Origin: Myxococcales bacterium | GTDB lineage: Bacteria > Myxococcota > Polyangia > Polyangiales > Polyangiaceae | Direction of reading: 5' to 3' | Assembly: GCA_020430865.1 (NCBI GenBank) | Contig: JAGQIY010000451.1 | Span: forward strand, 1 to 12,818 | DNA length: 12,818 nt | Shown here: one piece after another, positions 1 to 8,131 of the stretch | How the letters are laid out: every line of letters begins with the position of its first letter | How positions within the stretch are numbered: position 1 is the first letter of the stretch | Notes under the pieces: generated by a model | The model's database searches: none | What the model saw: only the letters and a program-made list of their open reading frames with translations | What the model was told of the DNA's origin: nothing | Translations under genes and position numbers: made by a program

Positions 1-2178
1 AAGCCTTGCCAGACTCCGGCTGACTGCGAGGACGGCCAGTACTGCGAGACCGCGCTCGGCGAGAACGGGAGCGGTGGTGCGGGCGGCGCGGGCAGCGGGG
101 GCGCCAGCAGCGGCGGCGCAGGTGGCATGGGCACGACCTGTACTCAGCCGGTTCCCCAGAGCGGGCGCTGCGTCGACTTGCCTCCGATCTGTCCACCGAG
201 CGGCACCGGCGGTGCGGGCGGCGGCGGCGCTGGAGGCTCTCCCGGCGCCTGCATCGAGAACTGCGAGTTCTTCCCGACCCCCGGCGCCCTCGACCCGATC
301 ATCGAGTGGCAGTGGGGACTGCCGCCGAACACGCCCAAGGAGTACCCCAACCAGGCTGACGTCTGGTCGACTCCCACCGTCGCCCGGGTGTACGACGCCA
401 ACTGCGATGGCAAGGTAGACGAGAGCGATCCACCCAACGTGATCTTCGTCTCCTCGAACAACCAGGAGACCTGCTGTCACTGCAACGGATCCACGCCGCA
501 CTCCTGCTTGACTGGCGTGCTGCGCATGCTCGACGGCCGCTCCGGCGCGGAGATCTGGAGCCTGAACAAGGCGAAGACCGGGCAGTTCGGCTTCGCGGGC
601 ACCAGCGTCGCGCTGGGTGACGTGGACGGGGACGAGCGCGTCGACATCATCGCCATGACCGGCGACGGCTACATCGCCTGGCTCGACGGGACCGGCGCGG
701 TGCGAGCCATCAGCGATCAGCCCACCGACACCGCAGACACCAACACCAACGCCTTCGGCTGGGGCGGCGGCATCTCCCTGGGCGACATGGATGGCGACGG
801 CACCGTGGAGATCGCCTACGGGCGCACGCTGTGGAGCCTCGTCGGCGGGCAGATCGTGCGTCAGTGGGTCGGCACTCACGGGCGCGGTGGCACCGCCACG
901 AACACCGCCATGAGCTTCTTCGCCGACGTCGACGAGGACGACAAGCTGGAGCTGGTCGCCGGCAACACGGTCTACGAGCGCGACGGCAGTGAGCTCTGGC
1001 GCGAGACGAGCGTGAGCGATGGTTTCCCCGCGGTAGCGGACTTCGACGGCGATGGCAAGCCGGAGGTCGTGATCACTGGACACAACCGCGTGGACATCCT
1101 GGAGGGTCTCGACGGCAAGCCCGAGCTGGGTGTTGCGCTGCCAGACAGCGGCGGCGGGCCGCCCACGGTCGCGGACTTCGACGGCGACGGCAAGCCGGAG
1201 ATCGGCGTCGCTCAGAAGAATGTCTACGTGATGACGAAGCCCAACTACGCGGGCAACACCATCGACATCGTCTGGTCTGCGCCCAACCACGATCTGTCGT
1301 CGAACGTCACCGGCTCGAGCGTGTTCGACTTCGACGGTGACGGGAAGGCCGAGGTGATCTACGCCGACGAGTGCTTCCTCTGGGTGTACGACGGTGCGAC
1401 GGGCGCCGTCTTGCTGGCGGAGCTGACCACCTCCTTCACCGGCACCGAGAACGCGCTCGTGGCCGACGTCGACGGAGATGGCCACGCGGAAATCGTCATG
1501 GTGTCCAACGGCGCCGACCCCAGCGCCTCGGGCTGGAAGTGCGATGTCGCTCCCTGGAACCAGCCCGATCCGAGCATGAACCGCAAGGCGTGGGTGAAGC
1601 CTCAGGGCGCGAAGGCGTACCGCGGGATCACGGTGTTCGGCGATCGCGAGAGCAGCTGGGTGGGCACCCGCACCATCTGGAGCCAGCACGCCTACTACGT
1701 CAGCAACATCTGCGACTCGCGCGACAGCGCCTGCGATGCGCCTCAGAGCTATGGACTGATCCCCAAGGCAGCGAAGCGCAACTGGGAGCTGGGCTGGCTG
1801 AACAACTTCCGCCAGAACGTGCAAGACAGCGGGCTGTTCAACGCTCCAGACGCGGTGCTGACGCTCAGCGTGCTGTGCAGCACCCCGGTAGGGTTCGAGG
1901 TGCGCGTGCAGAACCAGGGGCTCTCCGGCTTGCCCGCCGGAGTGAACGTCGGCGTGTTCGACATGAACGGGAACCAGGTCGCGAGCGGAACCACGACCCG
2001 CGAGCTGCTGCCCGGTCAGACCGAGCTGCTGGTGCTCACCGCCACGGACAGCTCGCTCTCGGCCAAGGACACCTACGTCGCTCGCATCCTCATCGACCCG
2101 ATGAACCGCACGTTCAACGAGTGCCGCGAAGAGAACAACGAGAGCGAGCCAGCCGCGGGCCACTGCGGCCCCTCCTGA
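1..2178 (+). CDS. FG-GAP/VCBS repeat protein with C-terminal CARDB domain, 5' partial
   Basis: The reading frame is open from base 1, so the start and any signal peptide lie outside the window; 725 residues are visible. The visible N-terminus is Cys-rich (C-x5-C-x5-C spacing) and runs into two Gly/Ala/Ser linkers, a style typical of myxobacterial exported proteins. Eight Asp-rich calcium-loop motifs of the FG-GAP/VCBS type (DxDGDGxxE or close variants) begin near residues 132, 207, 262, 309, 347, 392, 443 and 489, consistent with a beta-propeller. Residues about 615-720 match a CARDB-like beta-sandwich: an N-x-G turn, an LLPGQ segment, and a closing ECREENN like the usual E-x-N-N end. Paired cysteines support export. 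By family precedent it would be a surface or secreted binding or adhesion protein; no enzyme motif is visible. The exact role is unknown. Confidence 0.93.
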   Translation, partial: KPCQTPADCEDGQYCETALGENGSGGAGGAGSGGASSGGAGGMGTTCTQPVPQSGRCVDLPPICPPSGTGGAGGGGAGGSPGACIENCEFFPTPGALDPIIEWQWGLPPNTPKEYPNQADVWSTPTVARVYDANCDGKVDESDPPNVIFVSSNNQETCCHCNGSTPHSCLTGVLRMLDGRSGAEIWSLNKAKTGQFGFAGTSVALGDVDGDERVDIIAMTGDGYIAWLDGTGAVRAISDQPTDTADTNTNAFGWGGGISLGDMDGDGTVEIAYGRTLWSLVGGQIVRQWVGTHGRGGTATNTAMSFFADVDEDDKLELVAGNTVYERDGSELWRETSVSDGFPAVADFDGDGKPEVVITGHNRVDILEGLDGKPELGVALPDSGGGPPTVADFDGDGKPEIGVAQKNVYVMTKPNYAGNTIDIVWSAPNHDLSSNVTGSSVFDFDGDGKAEVIYADECFLWVYDGATGAVLLAELTTSFTGTENALVADVDGDGHAEIVMVSNGADPSASGWKCDVAPWNQPDPSMNRKAWVKPQGAKAYRGITVFGDRESSWVGTRTIWSQHAYYVSNICDSRDSACDAPQSYGLIPKAAKRNWELGWLNNFRQNVQDSGLFNAPDAVLTLSVLCSTPVGFEVRVQNQGLSGLPAGVNVGVFDMNGNQVASGTTTRELLPGQTELLVLTATDSSLSAKDTYVARILIDPMNRTFNECREENNESEPAAGHCGPS

Positions 2179-2221
2179 GCCGCCGCTTGCGTCGGATTTT
2201 CAGGGGGTGAGGGCTCGAGGT

Positions 2222-2242
2222 CGCGGCGAATTCTGCGCCGCG
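2222..2242 (+). terminator. Terminator-like hairpin after the FG-GAP gene
   Basis: A perfect 7-bp stem (CGCGGCG with CGCCGCG) closes a 7-nt loop. It starts 44 bases after the FG-GAP stop and is followed by a moderately T-rich tail (tcccagtctttgctt) rather than a clean T tract. It sits just before the putative -35 of the next gene, so it would insulate the two units. Termination is inferred from position and structure. Confidence 0.4.
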
Positions 2243-2268
2243 TCCCAGTCTTTGCTTGACCGACGCGA

Positions 2269-2281
2269 TTGGTCGGACCAA
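2269..2281 (+). promoter_or_regulatory. FadR-type operator, TTGGTCGGACCAA
   Basis: This is a perfect inverted repeat (TTGGTC, one central base, GACCAA) containing TGGTCGGACCA. It fits the TGGTNNNACCA core bound by FadR-subfamily GntR regulators. It ends 13 bases before the ATG of a FadR-like gene whose recognition helix keeps the main DNA-contact residues of E. coli FadR. A TTGACC at 2256-2261 looks like a -35 box, placing the operator in or next to the promoter, as expected for autorepression. A second half-site pair, ATTGGT (2268-2273) and ACCAAT (2285-2290), overlaps it. No other TGGTNNNACCA was noticed in the window. Confidence 0.65.
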
Positions 2282-2294
2282 CATACCAATCCCA

Positions 2295-3071
2295 ATGGCT
2301 CTGAGCGTGAACCCCATCTCTCCCGCCTCTGCAGTGGACGAGTGCGTGGCTGCCCTGCAGCGAGCGATCCTCGAGGGCGAGCTGGTGGCCGGGGAGCGAC
2401 TGCCACCAGAGCGTGCCCTCGCCACGAGCTTTGGGGTGAACCGCGTCACCATCCGTAGCGCACTCAACCGCCTGCAGACCTCGGGTCTGGTGAGCGTGCG
2501 GCAGGGCAGCGGGTACACCGTGCGCGACTTCGCGACCCACGGCGGCCCGGAGCTGCTGCCCGACATGGCCCGGATCGCCCGCGAGCGCGGTCAGCTGCGG
2601 CTGGTGGTCGAAGACCTGCTGCGCATGCGTCGACACATGGCCGCTGCGGTGCTCGAGGTCCTGCCCCGGCGCGCCACCGTCAGCGACCTCCAATCTATCC
2701 GCGCGGCAATATTGGACTTCGAGAGCGCCGTGGCGCGCCCGACCCTTCCGGGCCTGATCGAGGCCGATCTCGCGGTCGTTCGCGCGATGCTCCGGGCGAC
2801 CCAAAGCCCGGCCCTGGCGTTGTGCATGAACCCGATCAGCGCCGCCGTATCGGAGATCCCCGAGCTCCCGCCGCTGATCTACGCCGAGCCGCAGACGAAC
2901 CTGGCCGGCTATCGCCTGCTCCTGAGCTGGCTCGACACCCAGGCTGAGGAGCGCCCCGACGCGCACCTCCTGGTACGGGAGCTCGAGCGCCGCGACGCGC
3001 AGACCCTGGCCAAGCTCGGGCGCCAGCTCGAAGCCTCGGAGCAACCTCAACAGAACAGAGAAGCACCATGA
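2295..3071 (+). CDS. GntR-family transcriptional regulator, FadR subfamily
   Basis: A 258-residue DNA-binding regulator. Residues about 12-76 form the GntR winged helix: LPPER, then GVNRVTIR aligning with GVTRTTLR of E. coli FadR, then a GSGY wing. R40, R50, T52 and R54 correspond to FadR R35, R45, T47 and R49, which contact DNA; the wing His65 of FadR is replaced by Gln70. Residues about 85-245 are all-helical and resemble the FadR acyl-CoA-binding domain more than a metal-binding FCD domain: the stretch around residues 157-185 (AD-x2-VVRAML-x-ATQSP) parallels the FadR segment with Asp and SGNP. The ATG at 2295 is preferred over an in-frame TTG at 2256 because that TTG overlaps a -35-like TTGACC and the operator. 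Its end overlaps the next gene by ATGA. The likely ligand is a fatty acyl-CoA or a similar molecule (inference). Confidence 0.88.
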   Translation: MALSVNPISPASAVDECVAALQRAILEGELVAGERLPPERALATSFGVNRVTIRSALNRLQTSGLVSVRQGSGYTVRDFATHGGPELLPDMARIARERGQLRLVVEDLLRMRRHMAAAVLEVLPRRATVSDLQSIRAAILDFESAVARPTLPGLIEADLAVVRAMLRATQSPALALCMNPISAAVSEIPELPPLIYAEPQTNLAGYRLLLSWLDTQAEERPDAHLLVRELERRDAQTLAKLGRQLEASEQPQQNREAP

Positions 3072-3832
3072 TCGCAGCGCCTTCCGCCTGGGCGACCAGC
3101 ACGCCTCACCCCCGAACCCAAGCCCGTAGTGACGACGCTGCGCGACGTATCCCCTGGCATGCGTACGTGCTGCTGGTGAATCCGCGACGAGTCGAGGAAG
3201 CGCTAGACAAGATCGCCGCGCAGGGCGAGCTAGAGCGAGTGCCGAACCTGTGGCAGATCGAGCTGGGGGTGATCTCCATGTGGCATCGCGTCCTTTTCCG
3301 CTCAGAAACCGTCGGCACGTGCAAGGACGACCCGGTGCGAGACAGCTGGCGCGCGAAGCTCCTGCAGTGGCGGCCGCTGCGCTTCCCGTTCCTCTTGCGG
3401 GAGAAGGCCATCGCGCCGCTGGACTTCTCGGGCCTGGTCAGCACTCCCGAGCGCATCATCAGTCATCTGCTCGGCGCGCACCACGATCGCGCCCAGTTCG
3501 CCTATGATCTCGAGCTACTGCGGCTCACCCCGGGGGGCCTCGAGCGCGCCCTCGAGGCGACTCGAGAGGTCGTATCGACTGATTCCGCACGGAGCCGTTG
3601 GCTGCGTGATCTGGTGGTCTTTCAAGGCTATCACGAGCGCCTCCAGGCGGCTCTGGAGCAGGCGCTCAGCGAGGGCGTCTCCTACCCCGAAGACCAGGCA
3701 AACGATCCCGACGTGGCCTTCGGCGCTTACCTCCGCTGGTGCGCGAAGCAACCACCCAGCCCCGAGGAGACCTACGCGGCTTGGCGCCGCGGTGAGCTCC
3801 AGCTCTGGCGACGCACCGGCGAGACGGTGTAG
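3068..3832 (+). CDS. Hypothetical protein coupled to the FadR-like regulator
   Basis: A 254-residue soluble protein that I do not recognise. The ATG overlaps the regulator stop (ATGA), with a weak AGAGAAG purine stretch before it, so translation is probably coupled. The first 28 residues are polar and disordered-looking. Residues about 30-125 hold a conserved-looking core with PWHAYVLLVNPRR, IELGVISMWHR, the segment RSETVGTC (78-85) and WRPLRFPFLLREK. Residues about 128-205 look helical, with His- and acid-rich HLLGAHHDRAQFAYDLE (133-149) and GYHERLQAALEQ (187-198); these could be metal ligands, but no ferritin or COQ7 motif is complete. No signal peptide or membrane segment is seen. Being paired with a FadR-type regulator suggests a role in lipid or acyl-CoA metabolism or membrane adaptation, which is inference only. 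It ends one base before the convergent gene on the other strand. Confidence 0.85.
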   Translation: MIAAPSAWATSTPHPRTQARSDDAARRIPWHAYVLLVNPRRVEEALDKIAAQGELERVPNLWQIELGVISMWHRVLFRSETVGTCKDDPVRDSWRAKLLQWRPLRFPFLLREKAIAPLDFSGLVSTPERIISHLLGAHHDRAQFAYDLELLRLTPGGLERALEATREVVSTDSARSRWLRDLVVFQGYHERLQAALEQALSEGVSYPEDQANDPDVAFGAYLRWCAKQPPSPEETYAAWRRGELQLWRRTGETV

Positions 3833-3833
3833 C

Positions 3834-5378
3834 TCAGCCCTCGCCGAAGAAGGCCTGGGCGAGGTTGAAGCGCGCCTCTTCGCTGGTCACGATACGTCGG
3901 ATCCCCGAGACGCTGGTCTGCTCCAGGTCGACCTGCACTGGCACCTGCTGGGGGTTTCCCTCGGCGTCGGTCACGAGTCTCAACGCGGGTCGATGGTACG
4001 CAGGCGTTGCCTTCGGGGCGGACACGATCGCCCACTCGCCTCCCTCCAGCTCGACCACCGTGCCCGTCGGAAGGATACCCAGCGCTCGCGCCAAGAGGCG
4101 CACGATTCCTGGATGCAGCCCCGGACGGCGAATCAGCTCTCCGAGGGCCTGCGGCGGCGACACCCCAGGCCTCCCGCTACCCGGCGCGACGCGCTCCAGG
4201 TAGGCGCGAGCCACCAGCAGCAGTCGTGAGCTGAGCAGCGCGCCGGCCTGCCCACCGTACAGCTTGCCCAGCCGATCCTCGCGCTCCAGCCAGGCCACCT
4301 CGAAGGCCCCGACCGTCCGCAGCCAGGCCTGGGGCTCCCAGCCGCCGCTCGCGATCATGGCAGCGCTCGTAGCCTCCAGGCTCATCAGCTCCGCCGCGTC
4401 GGAGGCCGCAGTGACGACAGCGCCGGCGGCCCGCACCCGACCGACCTCGGCGAGCAGCGCCATCACCGCCAATTCCCCGAGGATACGTCTGTCGCGGGTA
4501 ATGACCCGGGCCATCGCCAGCACGAGCAGGGCGGAGTGCACGACCCGACCGGCGACGTCACGGTGCGCCGAAGCCAGCGTGGTCAGGTGCAGGAAAGACT
4601 CCTCACCGCTCAGCGCGCTCATCACCCAGCGCTGTGCGATGCGCTTCACCCGCTTCGGCAGCAGGTTGCTGCCTGCAGCGACGTCGCGATAGAAGGCCCG
4701 CATCACCGCGATGCTGACGCCGTAGAGGTCCAGGGCCCGGCTCGCCGGGTCGTCGCCCTCGAGACCCACGGGGACGTAGGCGAGCTCTGGCACCCTCCGC
4801 ACGACGATGCGAGGGTTGTTCCAGTCGTCGAGCTCACCTCGCCTCTGCACCGCCGTGTTCCAGGCATCGACGAGCTGGATGAGGTCGTGTCCGGAGACTC
4901 CGGGCCCGAACGCCAGCTCGTTGATCCCCGCGGCTTGGAGCTCGGAGCCGAGCTGGCGCGCCGAGTCGTAGACCAGGCGCCCCGCCCGCAGCAGCTCGCC
5001 GCAGACGAAGACCAGATCACCCATGAACGTCAGCCGGGCGGGACGGTTCGCGACGGCAGCGAAGCGCCTCAACGCCGTGGTGGCCTGCTCGGCGGCCAAG
5101 ACGACCGTGGCATTGTCGATGCGGTGAATGCGGCCGTTCTTGAACAGCCGGAACAACGCGCTGACGGGCTCCGCGGCGTCATCCCCACCCACCCGACGCG
5201 GCGCCAGCGAGCGACGCTGCGACGCGGGTGGACCACTGCCCCGGCTGGGTGGCGAGGAGGACACGCGGATCGGTCCGACGCGTTCCATCGACGGAGGTGT
5301 GCTCTCTTCCGTGGCCTGCGGGGCCACGCTCGGGATCCTGGGCTGGGTGGTGCGGGTCTGCCGGTCCGAGTCACTCAT
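3834..5378 (-). CDS. Degenerate HD-GYP-fold protein (probable pseudo-phosphodiesterase)
   Basis: A 514-residue protein. Residues 1-70 are Pro/Ser/Arg-rich and disordered. Residues about 75-175 form a separate alpha/beta module (FRLFKNGRIHRIDNATVVL, then LTFMGDLVFVCGE, then GINELAFGPGVSGHDL). Residues about 265-445 follow the HD-GYP order: H281-S like the HSxxVA helix, LAVMALLAEVGR (303-314) where ALLHDIGK is expected, VAWLERED where HHE is expected, LYGGQ (373-377) where GYP is expected, and the usual C-terminal LHPGIVRLLARALGILPTGTVVEL. The metal-binding HD is Ala310-Glu311, and the HHE and GYP signatures are lost, so cyclic-di-GMP hydrolysis is unlikely. The ATG overlaps the upstream kinase-like gene by ATGA, so the two are coupled. 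A protein-interaction or ligand-sensing role is likely (inference). Confidence 0.87.
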   Translation of the reverse strand: MSDSDRQTRTTQPRIPSVAPQATEESTPPSMERVGPIRVSSSPPSRGSGPPASQRRSLAPRRVGGDDAAEPVSALFRLFKNGRIHRIDNATVVLAAEQATTALRRFAAVANRPARLTFMGDLVFVCGELLRAGRLVYDSARQLGSELQAAGINELAFGPGVSGHDLIQLVDAWNTAVQRRGELDDWNNPRIVVRRVPELAYVPVGLEGDDPASRALDLYGVSIAVMRAFYRDVAAGSNLLPKRVKRIAQRWVMSALSGEESFLHLTTLASAHRDVAGRVVHSALLVLAMARVITRDRRILGELAVMALLAEVGRVRAAGAVVTAASDAAELMSLEATSAAMIASGGWEPQAWLRTVGAFEVAWLEREDRLGKLYGGQAGALLSSRLLLVARAYLERVAPGSGRPGVSPPQALGELIRRPGLHPGIVRLLARALGILPTGTVVELEGGEWAIVSAPKATPAYHRPALRLVTDAEGNPQQVPVQVDLEQTSVSGIRRIVTSEEARFNLAQAFFGEG

Positions 5379-8131
5379 TGCTCAGCGTCTCCCGGGGGTG
5401 GCGGCACGCTCGTGCGTCGACGCATGCTGTCCAGCGCGCGCGCCGAAGCGTCGCGAACACGCTCGCTATTGCGAAAACGACGCCCGCGCTCGCGCTCCAG
5501 GGCGTTCTCCGCGTCCACGCTGGTGGCGGTGCGGCCCAGCAGATCTGCCGCGAGCTCTCGGGTCTCGTCGTGCGACCTGGAGGCGACGAGCGGCGAACGC
5601 TCGAGCAACTCGACGGCGATATCCTCGGCACGGGATGGCAAGAGCGACGCCAGTACATCCAGGGACAGCGCACGCTCCTCGAGCGGCAACTCGTCGAACT
5701 GCTCCGAGCGGATCCGCAGGGCAAGAGCTGGACCAACGACCCTCACCTCGTGCTCGGCCACCGTGTGCAGCGCCGCCAGACGCACTTCGAGGCTGGAGTC
5801 CTCCAGCAGCTGGCGTAGCTCGAGATTCAAGCGCTCGGAGGACGCCCCGAGGGCGCTCAACGCTTCCAGCCGCACCACTGGTTCTGGATGCGCACAGGCC
5901 TCGAGCAGGGCAGGTCTAGCTGCCTGTTGCTCTCCACGCGCCAGGGCGCGCACCAGGGTCAACGCCTGGCTCACGTCAGCCCGCAGGATGGCTGGCCCGA
6001 GGGCGCGTTCGTTTCCGCGCGAAATCGCAACGAGCTGCGCCAGGATCGCGCGCTCGAAGCCCGGCCCGCGTACCCGTCCCAACACCTCGGCCAGCGCCTG
6101 CGCGTGGGACTGGTCCAGTACTCGCCCGAGCCGGGCCCACAGGAGTTCGCGCTGGGGCTGCTCCAGGGCATCCAGGGCCAGCAAGCCGTCCTCGACCACC
6201 CGGGGCGTGATCAAGCGCGAGATCAGCGTCTCGCGCAAGGTCTTGTCACGGCCCGCGGTCTCGACCAGGGCGAGCGTGCACTCGAGCCGCGTCAGCGGAG
6301 AGTCGGCCCCGAGCCGGTTCAGGGTTTGCTCCAGCGGCACCAGCACCATGGTCAGCGAACTCGAGCGCAGCGCGTGCAGGAGTCCGCTGCTGGCCACATA
6401 GACGAAGCGGTTCACGCCCTGAGCCCGCTCTCCCTCCAGCGCGCTGGCGAGCTCCTTGATGCGGCTCGCCTCGGCCTCGAGCAACTCGCTGAGTTCCCGG
6501 CCCGTCGCCCCCAGAGAGCGCTCCAACTCCAGCTGCCAGTCTTGCTGGTTCGCCGGATCCCCACGGTACTGTTGCCAGCACTCGGTCAGCTGCAGTCGGC
6601 TGTCGAAGCGGGCCACCGCCACCACGGATCGCCGCACCTCCTCCAGCGCTTCGCGCGCGCGTCCATCACCCTCCTGGAAGACATCGACGACCTGAGACAC
6701 CACGTGAGGCAGATCGGCCTCCCAGAGCAAGGTCGTGAAGTCGTTCAGCGGATCGTCATCGAGATCCGACAGCATGCACTCGGAGAGCTTCTCCCACTCC
6801 TCGCGGGTCATGCCTTGACGGAAGCCCAGCACTCGCACCCCGTCCGCGAACAGGCGGTAGGGGATCCGCTCGAAGCTCCCGCTCGGCTCCCACACCGCCT
6901 CGTCCGCGAGCACGAAGGCGTAAGGACTGAGGTTGCAGAGCAGCGCTCCGTCGGAGGCCGCGAGGGCGCGCTGGATGTGGTCCCAGGCGCGCTCCTTCGC
7001 TCGCTGACTCTCGGGGTGCGTCGCACCGTACTGGAGTTCTGCCCGCAGCGATCGCTCCCAGTGCCCGAACAGCTCGCGGAGCACTCGGACCTCGTCGTCG
7101 CTGATGGGCTCCAGCAGCGGGGGGAGCGAGACCTCGTGCTGCCGGCTCCCCGGGGAGCCCAGGCCCGACAAGTCCGGCACCGCCGGTGCCGCGGGGATCT
7201 GCGCCGAGACCGCGAGCGCGGAGACACCGACCTGCTCCTCCCGGGGCAGCGGAGGCTGGGTCTTGGCAACCGCCGTCTTCAGCTGGCGTATGCTGCTGAC
7301 GAACCGCCCGGGTTCTTCCAGCTCGCGCAGCCTCCGCGCGCGCCGCGCGGCTCGGTACATGTCCGCCGCCGACTGGAATCGCCGCTCCGGATCGCGCATC
7401 AGGGCGCGATCGACCAGCTCCACCAACTCGAGCGGTGCGTCGGGCAAGAGCAGTCCGAAGCTCGGCCGATCGAAGCTCGCGGAGGTGCGCGTGAGCGGGG
7501 TCTCACCAGTGAGCAAATTGAAGCAAATCGCTCCCAGGGCGAAGAGGTCGCCTCGCGCGTCCAGCGCGTCCGTGCCCTGGCTCAGGCGCTCTGGGGGAAC
7601 GAAGGCCAGGGGAGCGGCGACGCCGCCGATCTCACGCAGCCGCGCGAAACCGAAATCGCGAATCCACACCTCCCCCAGCTCCGAGACCACGATGCTCTCG
7701 GGGCGAAGATCACGGTGGATGATGTTCTTGCCGTGGGCGACGTCCAGGATCTCCAGCGCGCCGCACATCACCTTCAACGCGTAGGCGGGGCTGAACGCTT
7801 CAGGCCCAGCCAGCAGCAGATCGGCGACGGACTGGCCCTCAGCCAGCGCGCTGACCAGAAAGGGCAGCCCCTGATGCTCACCAGAGTCCAGCACGCGCAC
7901 GCAGAACGGATGTTGGACCTCGTTCGCGATGCGCGGATCCCGAAGGAAACGCTCTCCGAGCTCCGGGATTCGAGCAAGCTCGGGCTGCAGGAAGCGCAGC
8001 ACCCCACGCTGTCGCCCGCGGTCGACCAGGAAAGCGTGGGTGAGCGAGCCGCTTCCTCGCGACTCGCGCACGTTCCAACCGGCCACGTTCGGCCCTGGGT
8101 TGAAGTCGGGGAGGGGGCTGGAACCGATCAT
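5375..8131 (-). CDS. Ser/Thr protein kinase-fold protein with HEAT repeats, probable pseudokinase
   Basis: A 918-residue protein. Residues about 18-270 are a Pkn2-type kinase fold: HRDL at 139-142, DFG at 159-161, PPE at 179-181 and DARGDLFALG in subdomain IX. Several catalytic positions are altered: the VAIK lysine is Arg46 (VLRFL), the helix C Glu is Asp65, HRDLKPEN reads HRDLRPES (Arg143, Ser146), and the Gly-rich loop is poor. Asp141 and Asp159 remain, so weak activity cannot be excluded, but a pseudokinase is more likely. Residues about 290-340 are a Pro-rich linker, about 393-470 a module resembling one in the partner protein, and about 680-905 HEAT-like alpha-solenoid repeats (for example HPEPVVRLEALSALG). 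No membrane helix is seen. The ATG has no clear ribosome site, but the frame upstream reaches a stop with no better start. It is the first gene of a two-gene operon. Confidence 0.88.
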   Translation of the reverse strand: MIGSSPLPDFNPGPNVAGWNVRESRGSGSLTHAFLVDRGRQRGVLRFLQPELARIPELGERFLRDPRIANEVQHPFCVRVLDSGEHQGLPFLVSALAEGQSVADLLLAGPEAFSPAYALKVMCGALEILDVAHGKNIIHRDLRPESIVVSELGEVWIRDFGFARLREIGGVAAPLAFVPPERLSQGTDALDARGDLFALGAICFNLLTGETPLTRTSASFDRPSFGLLLPDAPLELVELVDRALMRDPERRFQSAADMYRAARRARRLRELEEPGRFVSSIRQLKTAVAKTQPPLPREEQVGVSALAVSAQIPAAPAVPDLSGLGSPGSRQHEVSLPPLLEPISDDEVRVLRELFGHWERSLRAELQYGATHPESQRAKERAWDHIQRALAASDGALLCNLSPYAFVLADEAVWEPSGSFERIPYRLFADGVRVLGFRQGMTREEWEKLSECMLSDLDDDPLNDFTTLLWEADLPHVVSQVVDVFQEGDGRAREALEEVRRSVVAVARFDSRLQLTECWQQYRGDPANQQDWQLELERSLGATGRELSELLEAEASRIKELASALEGERAQGVNRFVYVASSGLLHALRSSSLTMVLVPLEQTLNRLGADSPLTRLECTLALVETAGRDKTLRETLISRLITPRVVEDGLLALDALEQPQRELLWARLGRVLDQSHAQALAEVLGRVRGPGFERAILAQLVAISRGNERALGPAILRADVSQALTLVRALARGEQQAARPALLEACAHPEPVVRLEALSALGASSERLNLELRQLLEDSSLEVRLAALHTVAEHEVRVVGPALALRIRSEQFDELPLEERALSLDVLASLLPSRAEDIAVELLERSPLVASRSHDETRELAADLLGRTATSVDAENALERERGRRFRNSERVRDASARALDSMRRRTSVPPPPGDAEQ

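Noticed and set aside
2256..2294. TTG start for the GntR regulator
   Set aside because: The TTG coincides with a -35-like TTGACC and the extra 13 codons run through the operator palindrome; the ATG at 2295 is more consistent.
2073..3050. 325-residue open frame antisense to the GntR gene
   Set aside because: It overlaps the clear winged-helix gene and the FG-GAP end; no protein-like features.
4536..6401. 621-residue open frame antisense across the pseudo-enzyme operon
   Set aside because: Low-complexity Arg/Ser-rich translation crossing the junction of two well-supported genes on the other strand.
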